Part shown: positions 44,812 to 54,493 of the stretch, piece by piece
Layout: every line of letters begins with the position of its first letter
Numbering within the stretch: position 1 is the stretch's first letter
NCBI RefSeq assembly: GCF_025457425.1
Contig: NZ_JAMXIA010000001.1
Span: forward strand, 3,038,001 to 3,102,000
Length of the DNA: 64,000 nt
Reading direction: 5' to 3'
Origin: Chryseobacterium foetidum
GTDB taxonomy: Bacteria > Bacteroidota > Bacteroidia > Flavobacteriales > Weeksellaceae
The notes under the pieces: generated by a model
Seen by the model: only the letters and a program-made list of their open reading frames with translations
The model's database searches: none
What the model was told of the DNA's origin: nothing
Program-made: the position numbers and the translations under genes

Positions 44812-47679
44812 ATGGACGCAACACAGGACAAAAGGCTTTATCTTATCGATGCTTATGCCATGATTTTCAGAGGATATCACGCAATGTCAAAAAACCAGAG
44901 GTATACAAGTTCCGGAATGGAGACAACAGCAATTTTTGGTTTTATGAATTCTTTGATTGAATTGATTAGAAAAGAAAGACCTACTCATTTAGCCGTGATT
45001 TTTGATGTCGGACAGGCGAGTATTCGAACAAATGACTATGCTGATTATAAAGCTAACCGTAGTGAAACACCAGAAGCAATAAAATTTGCAATTCCCTATA
45101 TTCATCGTATTCTGGAAGCGATGCATGTTCCAAGTTTGGGGGTTGAAGGTTACGAAGCTGATGATGTGATTGGAACAATTGCATGTAAAGCAGAAAAGGA
45201 AAATTATACAAGTTTTATAGTTAGTGGAGACAAAGATTTTGCCCAGTTGGTTACTGACAAAATTAAACTGTATAAACCGGGTTTCAGAGGCGGTGAAATT
45301 TCAATTTTAGGAGTAGAAGAAGTAAAAGCCAGATATGGAATCGAAAATCCAAAGCAGGTTATTGATTTCTTGGCGATGATGGGAGATTCTTCGGATAATA
45401 TTCCTGGACTGGATGGCGTAGGCGAAAAAACAGCCATGAAATTCCTTCAGGAATTTGGAAGCATTGAAAATCTTTTGGCCAATACGCATCAGCTTAAAGG
45501 AAAAATCAAAGAAAAAATTGAAGCCTCTGCGGAACGTGGAATTTTATCTAAAAAATTAGCCACCATCATCTGCGATGCTCCCGTAGAATTCCATCAGGAA
45601 CAGTACGATCTCGAAACGCCTGATTTCGAAAAAGTAAAAGAAATTTTTGACGAAATTGAATTCAGGAGACTTTATGAAAATTTGTACAGAGCATTCGCAC
45701 CAGCGGAAACACTTACCGTAAAAACGACAGCTGTGGAGAAAGATGGCATTATTATCAGTGAAACAGAGGTGTCTTCATCCGAAACTCCGCAACAGAAAGT
45801 TGCCAGAAATGTCGGACAGCTCGATCTTTTTGCCAGTTTTGAAGAACTCGATCAGGCAACTTCTACCAAAGAAACCATTACGGAAAATGATCATCTGTAT
45901 CAGTTTGTAGACAACCCGAAAGCTCAGAAAATATTAGTTCAGAATCTTTTAAAGCAAAGAGCCGTATGTTTTGATACCGAAACAACTTCTTTAAATGAAC
46001 TGGAAGCCGAATTGGTAGGGATGAGCTTCTCCTACAAAAAAGGATTGGCCTATTACGTGCCGCTTTCAGCAGATCAGGGTGAAGTTTTGCAGACCCTGGA
46101 AATATTCCGACCGTTTTTTGAAAAGGAAGATTTAATCAAAATAGCTCATAATTTAAAATACGACTATAAAGTTCTGAAGCAGTACAACATGACCGTAAAA
46201 GGTGCCATGTTCGATACCATGATTGCCCATTATTTATTGAATCCTGACGGCAGACATGGGATGGATTATCTTTCAGAGGTTTATTTAAATTACAAACCAG
46301 TTTCCATTGAAACCATTATCGGTAAAAAAGGGAAAAATCAGGGAAGTTTCAGAGATGCAGATTTAAGAACACAAACGGATTATGCTGCCGAAGATGCTGA
46401 CGTTACTTTCCAGTTATATGAATTGTTTGCGCCACAGTTAAAGAAAGAAAATCTCGAAGATCTGTTCTACAAAATCGAGATGCCTTTGATGGAAGTTTTA
46501 GCAAAAATGGAACTGGAAGGAATTTCTTTGGATGAAAAATGGCTCGCTCAGGAAAGCATCGATCTTGATAATGATTTAAGACAGTTGGAATCCAAAATAT
46601 TTGAAATTTCCGGTGAAGAATTTAATATGAATTCTCCGCGACAGTTGGGTGAGGTTTTGTTTGAAAAAATGCAGCTCGACCCAAAAGCCAAAAAGACTAA
46701 GACCGGACAATACGCTACGTCGGAAGATATTCTTCAGAAATTATCTTCGAAGCATGAGATCATCCAGCACATTTTAGAGTACAGAACGTATCAGAAGCTG
46801 AAATCAACTTATGTGGATGCGTTGCCGTCGCAGATTGATAAAGATGATAAACGTGTTCATACCAATTTCTCGCAAACCACGGCTGCTACAGGTCGTCTGG
46901 CAAGTGTAAACCCGAATTTACAGAATATTCCGATCCGTACGTTGAGAGGTCAGCAAATCCGTGGAGCTTTTGTTTCGGGTGAAGGAAAGAAAATTATTTC
47001 TGCCGATTATTCTCAGATCGAACTGCGTTTGATTGCCGAAATTTCCGGTGAAGACAATATGATCAAAGCGTTTCAGGATGGTGAAGACATTCATGCTTCT
47101 ACGGCTGCAAAATTATTTAATATTCCGTTGGAAGAAGTCTCAAAAACCCAGCGTGGACAGGCAAAAACGGTCAACTTTGGGATTCTTTACGGTCAGGGCG
47201 CTTTTGCTTTGGCAGAGCAAACCGGTTTGTCAAGATCTGAAGCCAAACAAATGATCGAAGCCTATTATGAAACTTACCCAAAATTAAAAGCTTACATGGC
47301 CTCACAGGTACAGATCGCCCGTGACCAGGGTTATGTGGAAACCATTTTAGGAAGAAAACGTCATTTAAAAGACATCAATTCCGGTAATTTTGTGGTGCGT
47401 GCTCACGCCGAAAGAAATGCCGTGAATGCTCCAATTCAGGGAAGTGCTGCCGATGTGGTAAAAATGGCGATGATTAAAATTCAGAAAGAATTAGAGAAAG
47501 AAAAACTGCAAACCAAAATGTTGCTTCAGGTACATGACGAATTAATTTTCGAATCTCCGGTTGATGAGGTTGAAGTCGCCAAGCATATCATAAAAACCGA
47601 AATGGAAAATGCCATTGAAACTCAGGTTCCGTTACTGGTTGAGGTTGGAGTAGGGAAGAACTGGCTGGAAGCGCATTAA
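44812..47679 (+). CDS. polA: DNA polymerase I
   Basis: The 955-residue protein has all three parts of Pol I: a 5'-3' exonuclease (1-300; LIDAYAMIFRGYHA, SGDKDFAQLV, GDSSDNIPGLDGVGEKTA), a 3'-5' exonuclease (from FDTETTSLNELEAELVG near 390, with HNLKYD and the later AAEDADVTFQLYELF site, so probably active) and the polymerase (FSQTTAATGRLASVNPNLQNIP, DYSQIELRLIAEISGE, GQAKTVNFGILYG, QVHDELIFE). It fills gaps in repair and removes RNA primers. It marks the return from the toxin island to core chromosome. Confidence 0.96.
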   Translation: MDATQDKRLYLIDAYAMIFRGYHAMSKNQRYTSSGMETTAIFGFMNSLIELIRKERPTHLAVIFDVGQASIRTNDYADYKANRSETPEAIKFAIPYIHRILEAMHVPSLGVEGYEADDVIGTIACKAEKENYTSFIVSGDKDFAQLVTDKIKLYKPGFRGGEISILGVEEVKARYGIENPKQVIDFLAMMGDSSDNIPGLDGVGEKTAMKFLQEFGSIENLLANTHQLKGKIKEKIEASAERGILSKKLATIICDAPVEFHQEQYDLETPDFEKVKEIFDEIEFRRLYENLYRAFAPAETLTVKTTAVEKDGIIISETEVSSSETPQQKVARNVGQLDLFASFEELDQATSTKETITENDHLYQFVDNPKAQKILVQNLLKQRAVCFDTETTSLNELEAELVGMSFSYKKGLAYYVPLSADQGEVLQTLEIFRPFFEKEDLIKIAHNLKYDYKVLKQYNMTVKGAMFDTMIAHYLLNPDGRHGMDYLSEVYLNYKPVSIETIIGKKGKNQGSFRDADLRTQTDYAAEDADVTFQLYELFAPQLKKENLEDLFYKIEMPLMEVLAKMELEGISLDEKWLAQESIDLDNDLRQLESKIFEISGEEFNMNSPRQLGEVLFEKMQLDPKAKKTKTGQYATSEDILQKLSSKHEIIQHILEYRTYQKLKSTYVDALPSQIDKDDKRVHTNFSQTTAATGRLASVNPNLQNIPIRTLRGQQIRGAFVSGEGKKIISADYSQIELRLIAEISGEDNMIKAFQDGEDIHASTAAKLFNIPLEEVSKTQRGQAKTVNFGILYGQGAFALAEQTGLSRSEAKQMIEAYYETYPKLKAYMASQVQIARDQGYVETILGRKRHLKDINSGNFVVRAHAERNAVNAPIQGSAADVVKMAMIKIQKELEKEKLQTKMLLQVHDELIFESPVDEVEVAKHIIKTEMENAIETQVPLLVEVGVGKNWLEAH

Positions 47680-47687
47680 GAGATAGA

Positions 47688-48669
47688 ATGAGTAGAACTA
47701 AGGCACATATTTTTTTGTTCTGGGTATTGTAATAATGATATCAGTTATCATTTATTTTTATCTGAATAATAAAAATAGTGCTGTTGTAGCAAAACTGGAA
47801 AAAACTGAAATTTTGGTCACAGATTCTGCAAAAAAAGAAAGTGATTCTACAGCTATTTTAAAGATTTTGTAAAAGATTTTAACTCTCATCAAGAGAAAAA
47901 TATTAATAAATATATTGATGAAGGTATGGGAATGGTCATGTATTATCATGACGGGCCTTATCTAATCATCACTGCTCTAAAGGAAATAGGATCTGAAATA
48001 GACTGGCTAGACATAGATTTATCTGAAAATGTGAAATTTGAAGATTTTCCTGAATACCTAGGTGATTTCAAATTTTCTAAAACCGGTTTTTTTGTACAGA
48101 AAAATAAGAACAGTTTTTCACTGAAAAATTTTGATAATTCTTATAATTCTCATCCACAATCTTTTTTTGATGAATATAAAAAACTGGAGAAGCTTTGTAA
48201 TTTTTGGGCGATAGGAATAAGCAAAAACCACAAGAAACAGTTTTATTTCTATTTCAGATTAAACCAGAAAAAGCTCACTTTGCTTGGCTTAGAAGTTGAT
48301 CGGTTGAATGATGTTTTGTTTGCCAATCCGGATGCTTCTTTTATCCCGTTTAGAAATAAAAATGATATCGAAAATTATTTAAAACATCATCAATTATTTT
48401 TAGATAAAGAACAAAATGCAAGCATAGATTTGGCGAAAAAAGAAATTATATACTACGATTTTCCTGTAGATAATCCTTTCATATTTGACCATTACGAAAT
48501 TGGAGAAATTGAGGAAAATTCCTCAAAAATAAAATCTGCTGAAGTAATATTTTATCCAAATGAATCTAAAGAAGATGGTTTTATTACTTTCTTTTCAAAT
48601 AAAGGTGGATTTGTAGTTTATCCGATGGGCGTAAGACCGCCGTACTTTTATGATGTTGTAAAAAAGTAA
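47688..48669 (+). pseudogene. Membrane-anchored protein gene broken by two one-base losses
   Basis: An ATG at 47688, 8 bp after polA, starts a frame that would pass into a membrane helix (GIVIMISVIIYFYL) if one T were added to the T-run at 47710-47716. A second missing T in the run at 47856-47859 separates the N-terminal part from a 270-residue open frame (KDFNSHQEKNINKYIDEG onward, ending RPPYFYDVVKK). Restored, the gene encodes 327 residues. The soluble part has no family I recognise. Both breaks are in homopolymers, so an assembly fault is as likely as true decay. Confidence 0.7.
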
Positions 48670-48686
48670 ATTTGGATTTTAAAATT

Positions 48687-49073
48687 TTAATATTCAAACT
48701 CAATCCCACCCAAATAAACCAAAGAAAACTCATCATTTTCTGCAGATTTCGGTTGAGGAATTTGTCCTTGGCTTACGAAAACAAGCGAGTTAATATCAAA
48801 TTTCAGATTCATCTCATTAATTCTGTTGTATAAAACCGGAAGCCACTGCTCGGCAAAAGAATATTCGGAAAAATGCTGGATGCTTTGTTCGAAACCATAT
48901 TCCATCAAATCCTGATCAAACCAAACGGTTTCCTGAGATTCAGCAAATTTTGAAATATATGTGTCATCAGATTCTTCCTCTATATAGTAATTTTCATCTT
49001 CCTCTACAAATTGGAAAAAATCTTCTTCCGTTCTGAAATTTCCTACCCAAAAATCTAAAGTCTGTACATCCAT
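48687..49073 (-). CDS. Immunity 22 family-like protein
   Basis: Read from the ATG at 49071-49073, the 128-residue acidic protein starts MDVQTLDFWVGNFRTEEDFFQFVEE and has SKFAESQETVWFDQDLMEYG, the Imm22 pattern as I recall it. Imm22 proteins neutralise nuclease-type polymorphic toxins. No toxin gene adjoins it, so it is an orphan, perhaps acquired protection. The longer open frame upstream is Arg-rich and unlikely. Confidence 0.68.
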   Translation of the reverse strand: MDVQTLDFWVGNFRTEEDFFQFVEEDENYYIEEESDDTYISKFAESQETVWFDQDLMEYGFEQSIQHFSEYSFAEQWLPVLYNRINEMNLKFDINSLVFVSQGQIPQPKSAENDEFSLVYLGGIEFEY

Positions 49074-49393
49074 AATATCGCTTTGAAATTTCAAAGATAA
49101 AATAATCCTTCTCGTTTTCCAAAAATTCAAATAGGGCAATGTTAATATTTAATAATTATTTTTACTTGAATATCAAATCAACTTGATAGATTTGTAGTAT
49201 ATGATAATTGTAATATTAAAATTACAATTCAAAATACTTCGCAAAATTCAGCGTATTTTATGAAATTAATAATATAAAATACCGATTATGTTTTGCATAT
49301 ATTGAAAAAATACTGTAATTATTTTAAAGATTCTATGTTTAAAATCACAAATTATTTGTAATTTTTTGCAAATAAATTATTCATTGAGCGAAT

Positions 49394-49401
49394 TATTTTT
49401 G
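49394..49401 (+). promoter_or_regulatory. Candidate promoter of the structured RNA
   Basis: TATTTTTG matches TAnnTTTG on the plus strand, in a gap whose only flanking genes are on the minus strand. Together with the plus-strand terminator at 49564 it frames a short transcript. Confidence 0.4.
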
Positions 49402-49407
49402 CATCAA

Positions 49408-49588
49408 CAAGTTTATTCTTAGAAGGATTCTAAAAACACACGGCTAAATATCTCAACTTTTGGCTGAAAAATTGATAGGATAACTTGTTTTTACTTTAAA
49501 GAAATGTTTTTTTAGATAAAGTTTTTAAATAATATAATTTATAAGCTTTAGTTTTTAGTTGGGGCTGCGTGTATAACGCAGCTTTTTT
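49408..49588 (+). ncRNA. Candidate small structured RNA, about 180 nt
   Basis: Between the -7 box at 49394 and a strong plus-strand terminator (GCTGCGT / ACGCAGC, then six Ts, 49564-49588) there is no open frame. The first 90 bases can fold: AACAAGTT near 49408 pairs with AACTTGTT near 49483, TTAGAA with TTCTAA inside it. Size and a long imperfect closing stem would fit a 6S-type RNA, but I cannot name a family. It may also be an unrelated small RNA. Confidence 0.45.
49564..49588 (+). terminator. Plus-strand terminator without an upstream plus-strand gene
   Basis: GCTGCGT / ACGCAGC stem with loop GTATA and six Ts on the plus strand only; the opposite strand has no T-run after the stem, so it does not serve the flanking minus-strand gene. 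Confidence 0.75.
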
Positions 49589-49591
49589 ATC

Positions 49592-50143
49592 TCAAATTGT
49601 TACAAAACCTCTGAATCCTCTTGCTGCGTAATAAGACTGTACGCCGTTATGGTAAAGAAAAACAGAATCATATCTGCGGTCACAAAACAATGCTCCACCT
49701 AGTTTCCGTATGTGACGTGGCGTCTTAATCCAGCTGGAAGTTTTTTCGTCAAATTTACCAAGGGTTTGAAATTGTCGGTATTGCTGTTCGTCTAAGAGTT
49801 CTATACCCATTTCCTGTGCAGCATTAACAGCAGAGTTTTGTGGTTTGTTTTCTTTTCGTGCTAAAAGTGCTTCGTGATCGTAGCAGAAGCTTCTTCTTCC
49901 CGTTGGGCTTTCTTTCGAGCAATCACAGAAAACGATTGCATTATCGATCATTATAAGATCTGGTTCTCCGCCTGTTTTTTCCATTTGCTCAAGACTCCAT
50001 AATTTATCAGGATTTGCACGTAGCTTTTTTTCGATCGCGTCCCAGTCTGGATTTTTCAGATTAAATCTGTTTTTTTGAATTCTTGCTTTCAGAATGTTCA
50101 GAATCTTATCAGTTTCTTTTTCTGACAGTTTTTTTTTGGTCAT
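49592..50143 (-). CDS. DUF4256 family protein
   Basis: The 183-residue protein matches DUF4256 over its length: LWSLEQMEKTGGEPDLI, VFCDCSKESPTGRRSFCYDHEAL and a GALFCDRRYDSVFLYHNGVQSYY ending (quoted in parts). The family is widespread in Bacteroidota and Firmicutes but has no known function. It is a lone gene with its 5' side facing the M16 peptidase gene. Confidence 0.85.
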   Translation of the reverse strand: MTKKKLSEKETDKILNILKARIQKNRFNLKNPDWDAIEKKLRANPDKLWSLEQMEKTGGEPDLIMIDNAIVFCDCSKESPTGRRSFCYDHEALLARKENKPQNSAVNAAQEMGIELLDEQQYRQFQTLGKFDEKTSSWIKTPRHIRKLGGALFCDRRYDSVFLYHNGVQSYYAARGFRGFVTI

Positions 50144-50291
50144 AAAGCATATAGTTAGTTTGGTGTGTTCGAAATTTTAAAAGTGAATTTAACCAAATTT
50201 AAACACAAATACGTACATTTTAAATAGAAATTTCCAATTAACAGTGAGTTATTTAAAAATTTTTATCTATCAAAGTTCTCATTATTTTCGG

Positions 50292-50299
50292 TAAATTTG
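50292..50299 (+). promoter_or_regulatory. Candidate -7 promoter box of the M16 peptidase gene
   Basis: TAAATTTG, 24 bases before the start codon, fits TAnnTTTG. Confidence 0.5.
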
Positions 50300-50322
50300 T
50301 ATTAATCCTTCGATTAAATTTA

Positions 50323-53193
50323 ATGAATACGATTATACATAAAGAGATTGCAGCTCCGGCTTTAGAATTAGATTTTCCGTACACAACGGTGAGTCAGGAC
50401 GAAAACAAAGTCAGGATTTACACGTTAAAAAATGGACTGCAGATTTTTCTCGCGCAGAATTTTGATGCTCCACGAATTCAGACGTTTATCCCTGTAAAAA
50501 CAGGCAGCAATAACGATCCTTCAGACAATACCGGGCTGGCCCATTACCTTGAACACATGATGTTTAAGGGAACTTCAAAAATAGGAACTAAGAATTGGGA
50601 AGAAGAAAAAATCCTTCTCAGTGAAATTGCAGATCTGTATGAAAAGCACAAGGCAGAAAAAGATCCCGGAGTGAAGAAAGAAATTTACCGCAAAATTGAT
50701 GAGGTTTCTCAGGAAGCCAGCAAATTTGCCATCGCAAACGAATACGACAAGGCGATTTCTTCTCTCGGCGCTTCGGGAACCAATGCTCATACTTGGTTTG
50801 ATGAAACAGTTTATAAAAATGTAATTCCCGCCAACGAGCTCGAAAAATGGCTTAAAGTAGAAAGAGAACGCTTCTCAGGAATGGTTCTCAGGCTTTTTCA
50901 TACTGAATTAGAATCTGTCTACGAAGAATTCAACAGGGCGCAGGATAATGATTCCCGCCTGGTAAATTATGAACTGATGGACGCTCTTTTTCCTACCCAT
51001 CCCAACGGTCAGCAAACTACGCTGGGTAAGGCTGAGCATTTGCGAAATCCTTCTATGAAGGCTATTCATAAATATTTTGAAGAATATTATGTTCCCAATA
51101 ATTACGCATTTGTTTTGGTTGGTGATTTAGATTTCGACAAAACCATACAGCTGATCGATCAGTATTTTGGAAATATTCCTTATCGTGAGCTTCCGCCAAA
51201 AAATAAAATTGTTGAAAAACCAATTACCGGGATTATCGCAAGAACAGTCGCAAGTCCCACTACGCCGAGAGTTCAGCTGGCATGGCGTACAGACAGCTAT
51301 GGTACAAAAGAAGCAATTCTTGCCGATGTTGTTGTCAATATTCTCAGCAACAGAGGCGAGGCAGGTTTATTGGATTTAAACGTCAACCAGACCCAAAAAT
51401 TACTTTGGGCACAGGCTTATTCTCTAGGTTTGAAAGAGTACGGCTACTTTTCTCTCGTAGGCGTTCCGAAAGAGTCTCAGACATTGGATGAGGCTAAAGA
51501 AATGATGCTGGAGCAGATTGAGTTGATTAAAACCGGTGAGTTTCCGGATTGGATGCTTCCTGCAATCATCAGCGATTTTAAACTTCAGAGAATGAAAGCC
51601 CTGGAAACAGCCGAAGGTTTGGCTACCAATCTTTATGATACTTACATCAAAGGTAGAACCTGGGAACAGGAACTTAATGAAATGAATGATTATGCTGCGA
51701 TCACCAAAGATGATGTTGTCACTTTTGCGCAGGAATTTTTTAAAGATAACTATGTCATCATTTATAAAGAAAAAGGCATTAATGAAAATCTTCTGAGAGT
51801 TGAAAACCCCCGAATTACAGCTGTTAAAATAAACCGTGATGATCAGTCTGATTTTCTTACAGAAATTCTGGAAGATAAAACGGAAGACATTCAGCCTGAA
51901 TTTATTGATTATCAGAAAGAAATCGCTACCGATGTTGTCGCTTCAAAAAAACTCAGTTTCGTTAAAAATAAATACAACGAAATTGCACAGGTGCATTTTA
52001 TTTTGCCTTTGGGGAGCGATCACGACAGAGATTTGGGACTGTCAACTCAGGTTTTGCAATATCTTGGAACAGACCGTTTTTCACCGGATGAGCTGAAGAA
52101 AGAATTCTACAAAATCGGAATCAGTAATGATTTTAAAACCACAAATGATCAACTGACGATTTCAATCTCTGGTTTAGAAGAAAATATTGAAAAAGGGATT
52201 CAGCTGCTTCAACATTGGATGCAGAATGTGCAGTCTGATCAGGAGATTTACAATCAGTTTGCAGAAACCGTTTTAGAAAACAGAATTGCAGTAAAAAAAG
52301 ATAAAAACAGAATCATGCAGGCTCTTACCAATTATACAAAGTTGGGAGCGTATTCAAGATTTACCGACGTGATTTCTAAAGAAGAACTTCTGAACGCTAA
52401 TGTGGAAGAATTTACTGCAAGAATAAAAAATATATTCAGCTATCCGTATCAGATTTTTTTCTATGGTAAAGATTTCATCAGTTTTAAAAATTATATTTCG
52501 GATTACATTTCGGACGAAACTCTATCGATACCTGTAAAAAGGGAATATCCTGAGCCTGAAACGGGAGGGAATGTTTATTTTATGAACTATGATATGGTTC
52601 AGATGGAAATGAGTAAAATCGCAAAAGGGAAGGAGGTGAGTCTTTCCAATTTTGGTAAGATTAATATTTTTAATGAATATTTTGGCCGTGGTTTGTCTTC
52701 CATCGTCTTTCAGGAGATCCGAGAAAGTAAGAGTTTAGCGTACTCAGCTTACGTCTCTTACAGTCCGAATTCTGAGCTTGCGCATCCTGATTATGTGACT
52801 TCATACATCGGAACGCAGCCAGATAAACTGCAGATTGCTGTAGATACCATGTCTGAACTGATGTCTGAACTTCCCGAAGTTCCCGTTCAGTTTGAAAATG
52901 CACGAAGTGCAGCTTTGAAGCAGATTGCGTCCACAAGAATTACCAGAACCAATATTTTCTTTAATACTTTGAGGCTTCAGAAATTAGGTGTGAATTACGA
53001 TATCAGAAAAGATATTTACAGTCAGATTAAAAGTCTTGATTTTAATGAAATGAAAGATTTTTATAATTCTCATGTCAAAACTCTGAATTTCAACACAGCT
53101 TTAATCGGAAAAAGTGAAAATCTGAATATGGAGGCAGTTTCAAAAATGGGAATATTTAAAGAACTGGATTTAAAAGATATTTTCGGACACTGA
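50323..53193 (+). CDS. M16 family zinc metallopeptidase (two-domain pitrilysin type)
   Basis: The 956-residue protein has the inverted zinc motif HYLEH at about residue 75 (GLAHYLEHMMFKGT) and the distal Glu in ELESVYEEFNRAQD, preceded by the usual KTGSNNDP. Length agrees with the fused two-half form of M16 peptidases, in which the C-terminal half (from about 520) is catalytically silent but shapes the chamber. No signal peptide is obvious, so a cytoplasmic or poorly predicted periplasmic place is possible. It is a peptide-degrading enzyme. Confidence 0.9.
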   Translation: MNTIIHKEIAAPALELDFPYTTVSQDENKVRIYTLKNGLQIFLAQNFDAPRIQTFIPVKTGSNNDPSDNTGLAHYLEHMMFKGTSKIGTKNWEEEKILLSEIADLYEKHKAEKDPGVKKEIYRKIDEVSQEASKFAIANEYDKAISSLGASGTNAHTWFDETVYKNVIPANELEKWLKVERERFSGMVLRLFHTELESVYEEFNRAQDNDSRLVNYELMDALFPTHPNGQQTTLGKAEHLRNPSMKAIHKYFEEYYVPNNYAFVLVGDLDFDKTIQLIDQYFGNIPYRELPPKNKIVEKPITGIIARTVASPTTPRVQLAWRTDSYGTKEAILADVVVNILSNRGEAGLLDLNVNQTQKLLWAQAYSLGLKEYGYFSLVGVPKESQTLDEAKEMMLEQIELIKTGEFPDWMLPAIISDFKLQRMKALETAEGLATNLYDTYIKGRTWEQELNEMNDYAAITKDDVVTFAQEFFKDNYVIIYKEKGINENLLRVENPRITAVKINRDDQSDFLTEILEDKTEDIQPEFIDYQKEIATDVVASKKLSFVKNKYNEIAQVHFILPLGSDHDRDLGLSTQVLQYLGTDRFSPDELKKEFYKIGISNDFKTTNDQLTISISGLEENIEKGIQLLQHWMQNVQSDQEIYNQFAETVLENRIAVKKDKNRIMQALTNYTKLGAYSRFTDVISKEELLNANVEEFTARIKNIFSYPYQIFFYGKDFISFKNYISDYISDETLSIPVKREYPEPETGGNVYFMNYDMVQMEMSKIAKGKEVSLSNFGKINIFNEYFGRGLSSIVFQEIRESKSLAYSAYVSYSPNSELAHPDYVTSYIGTQPDKLQIAVDTMSELMSELPEVPVQFENARSAALKQIASTRITRTNIFFNTLRLQKLGVNYDIRKDIYSQIKSLDFNEMKDFYNSHVKTLNFNTALIGKSENLNMEAVSKMGIFKELDLKDIFGH

Positions 53194-53216
53194 TTTTCCG
53201 GATAATTTTAAAAATG

Positions 53217-53246
53217 AAAGGCGACAGTGTTGAATTGTCGCCTTTT
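53217..53246. terminator. Two-way terminator between M16 and T9SS cargo genes
   Basis: AAAGGCGACA / TGTCGCCTTT perfect 10-bp stem between convergent genes. Confidence 0.85.
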
Positions 53247-53272
53247 AAGTTTTAAATCAAATAAGATCAGAA

Positions 53273-54382
53273 TTATTTTTTAATAATTTTCAATGTTTTT
53301 TCACCATTGTTAGTTTTTACTTTTAAAAGATAAGTTCCTGATGGAATTCCCGAAATATCAACGCTGACTTTTTTCTCGCGGTTGATTTTTTCAGTTTTTA
53401 AGATCTGTCCGTTCAAAGAATAAATGATGATCGACTCAATTTCATTTTCAGTCGACACATTTACAATTCCGCTTGTTGGATTGGGATAAATCTTTGCTTT
53501 AATTTCTTTTTTTACTTCACTCACACTTAAAGTTAAATCAAGGGCTTTAAGATATTGATATCCGCCCGAAACAAGCAATGAAGTAGCACCCGTGGTCGCG
53601 TTGATACTGTAAACACCGCTTCCTGTTGTATAGAGATAATTTCCGTTTCCCATTTGAGCGCATCCTCTTGCACCGCCTACCAAATAAGAATTAAGAATGC
53701 TGCCGTTTGTGGCTGACAGATGATAGACGCCTGCATTATTACCTGCACTGTTATTGTTAGAAAAAACGGCAATCAGATAATTTCCGTTCTGCAGTTTTGT
53801 AATCTGCTGAATTCCTGTGAAAACCCCTGAATTCACAAAATTTCCGGTCACTGTTCCCGCATAATTCATTGTCTGAATTCCTGCTGAATCAAAAGATGTG
53901 ATATAAGCTGTCCCGCTTCCTGTGTCGAGCGCATCAAAAGGAGATCCGAGCGTAGGATAAACCCCGAGAGATGTACCTGAAAAACTTAATCTGCGTATAG
54001 AATTGGCAGTTGCTCCGTTGGCTGTTCCTGCATTCGTTACCCAAACTTCATTATTAACAACATTCAACCCGCGGATGTTACTTAAACCTACTGTCGATGG
54101 GATGGTGGAAGAATAAGTTCCATCAAGATTATAGATGTAAATCACATTATCGGTCTGGTCAGAAATCCAGATTTTATCCTGCACACGGATGATTCCTTTA
54201 ATAGTTCCCGGGCTCAGAGATGAAAGGTTGATGAAATTGGCATTGATTACCGTTCCGTCGGTGGCATTCAGTTGTGCAACTGTTTTGGTGGTCGAGTTTA
54301 CTGCTAGAATTACATTTTGTGCAAAATGATGCAGATGGCAAAACAGAAACAAGCCTGCTGCTAAAAGTAATTTTGTTTTCAT
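53273..54382 (-). CDS. Secreted protein with T9SS type A sorting domain
   Basis: The 369-residue protein has a signal peptide (to about FAQ, residue 22), a body of propeller-like repeats (VQDKIWISDQTDNVIYIYNLDG in part, NVVNNEVWVTNAG, LQNGNYLIAVFS) and a C-terminal domain KIYPNPTSGIVNVSTE ... GTYLLKVKTNNGEKTLKIIKK. The last is the type A signal that sends proteins through the type IX secretion system for surface anchoring or release. The function of the propeller is unknown. Confidence 0.87.
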   Translation of the reverse strand: MKTKLLLAAGLFLFCHLHHFAQNVILAVNSTTKTVAQLNATDGTVINANFINLSSLSPGTIKGIIRVQDKIWISDQTDNVIYIYNLDGTYSSTIPSTVGLSNIRGLNVVNNEVWVTNAGTANGATANSIRRLSFSGTSLGVYPTLGSPFDALDTGSGTAYITSFDSAGIQTMNYAGTVTGNFVNSGVFTGIQQITKLQNGNYLIAVFSNNNSAGNNAGVYHLSATNGSILNSYLVGGARGCAQMGNGNYLYTTGSGVYSINATTGATSLLVSGGYQYLKALDLTLSVSEVKKEIKAKIYPNPTSGIVNVSTENEIESIIIYSLNGQILKTEKINREKKVSVDISGIPSGTYLLKVKTNNGEKTLKIIKK

Positions 54383-54493
54383 AAGATCGATTTTTAATGA
54401 TGGATATCAGCAAATTACGAAAAAAATCTTATTAAAACCGCTTTTTAAATTGAAAATCAACAGTTTGCAGTTATGCTGAAAGCGAAAATAAAA

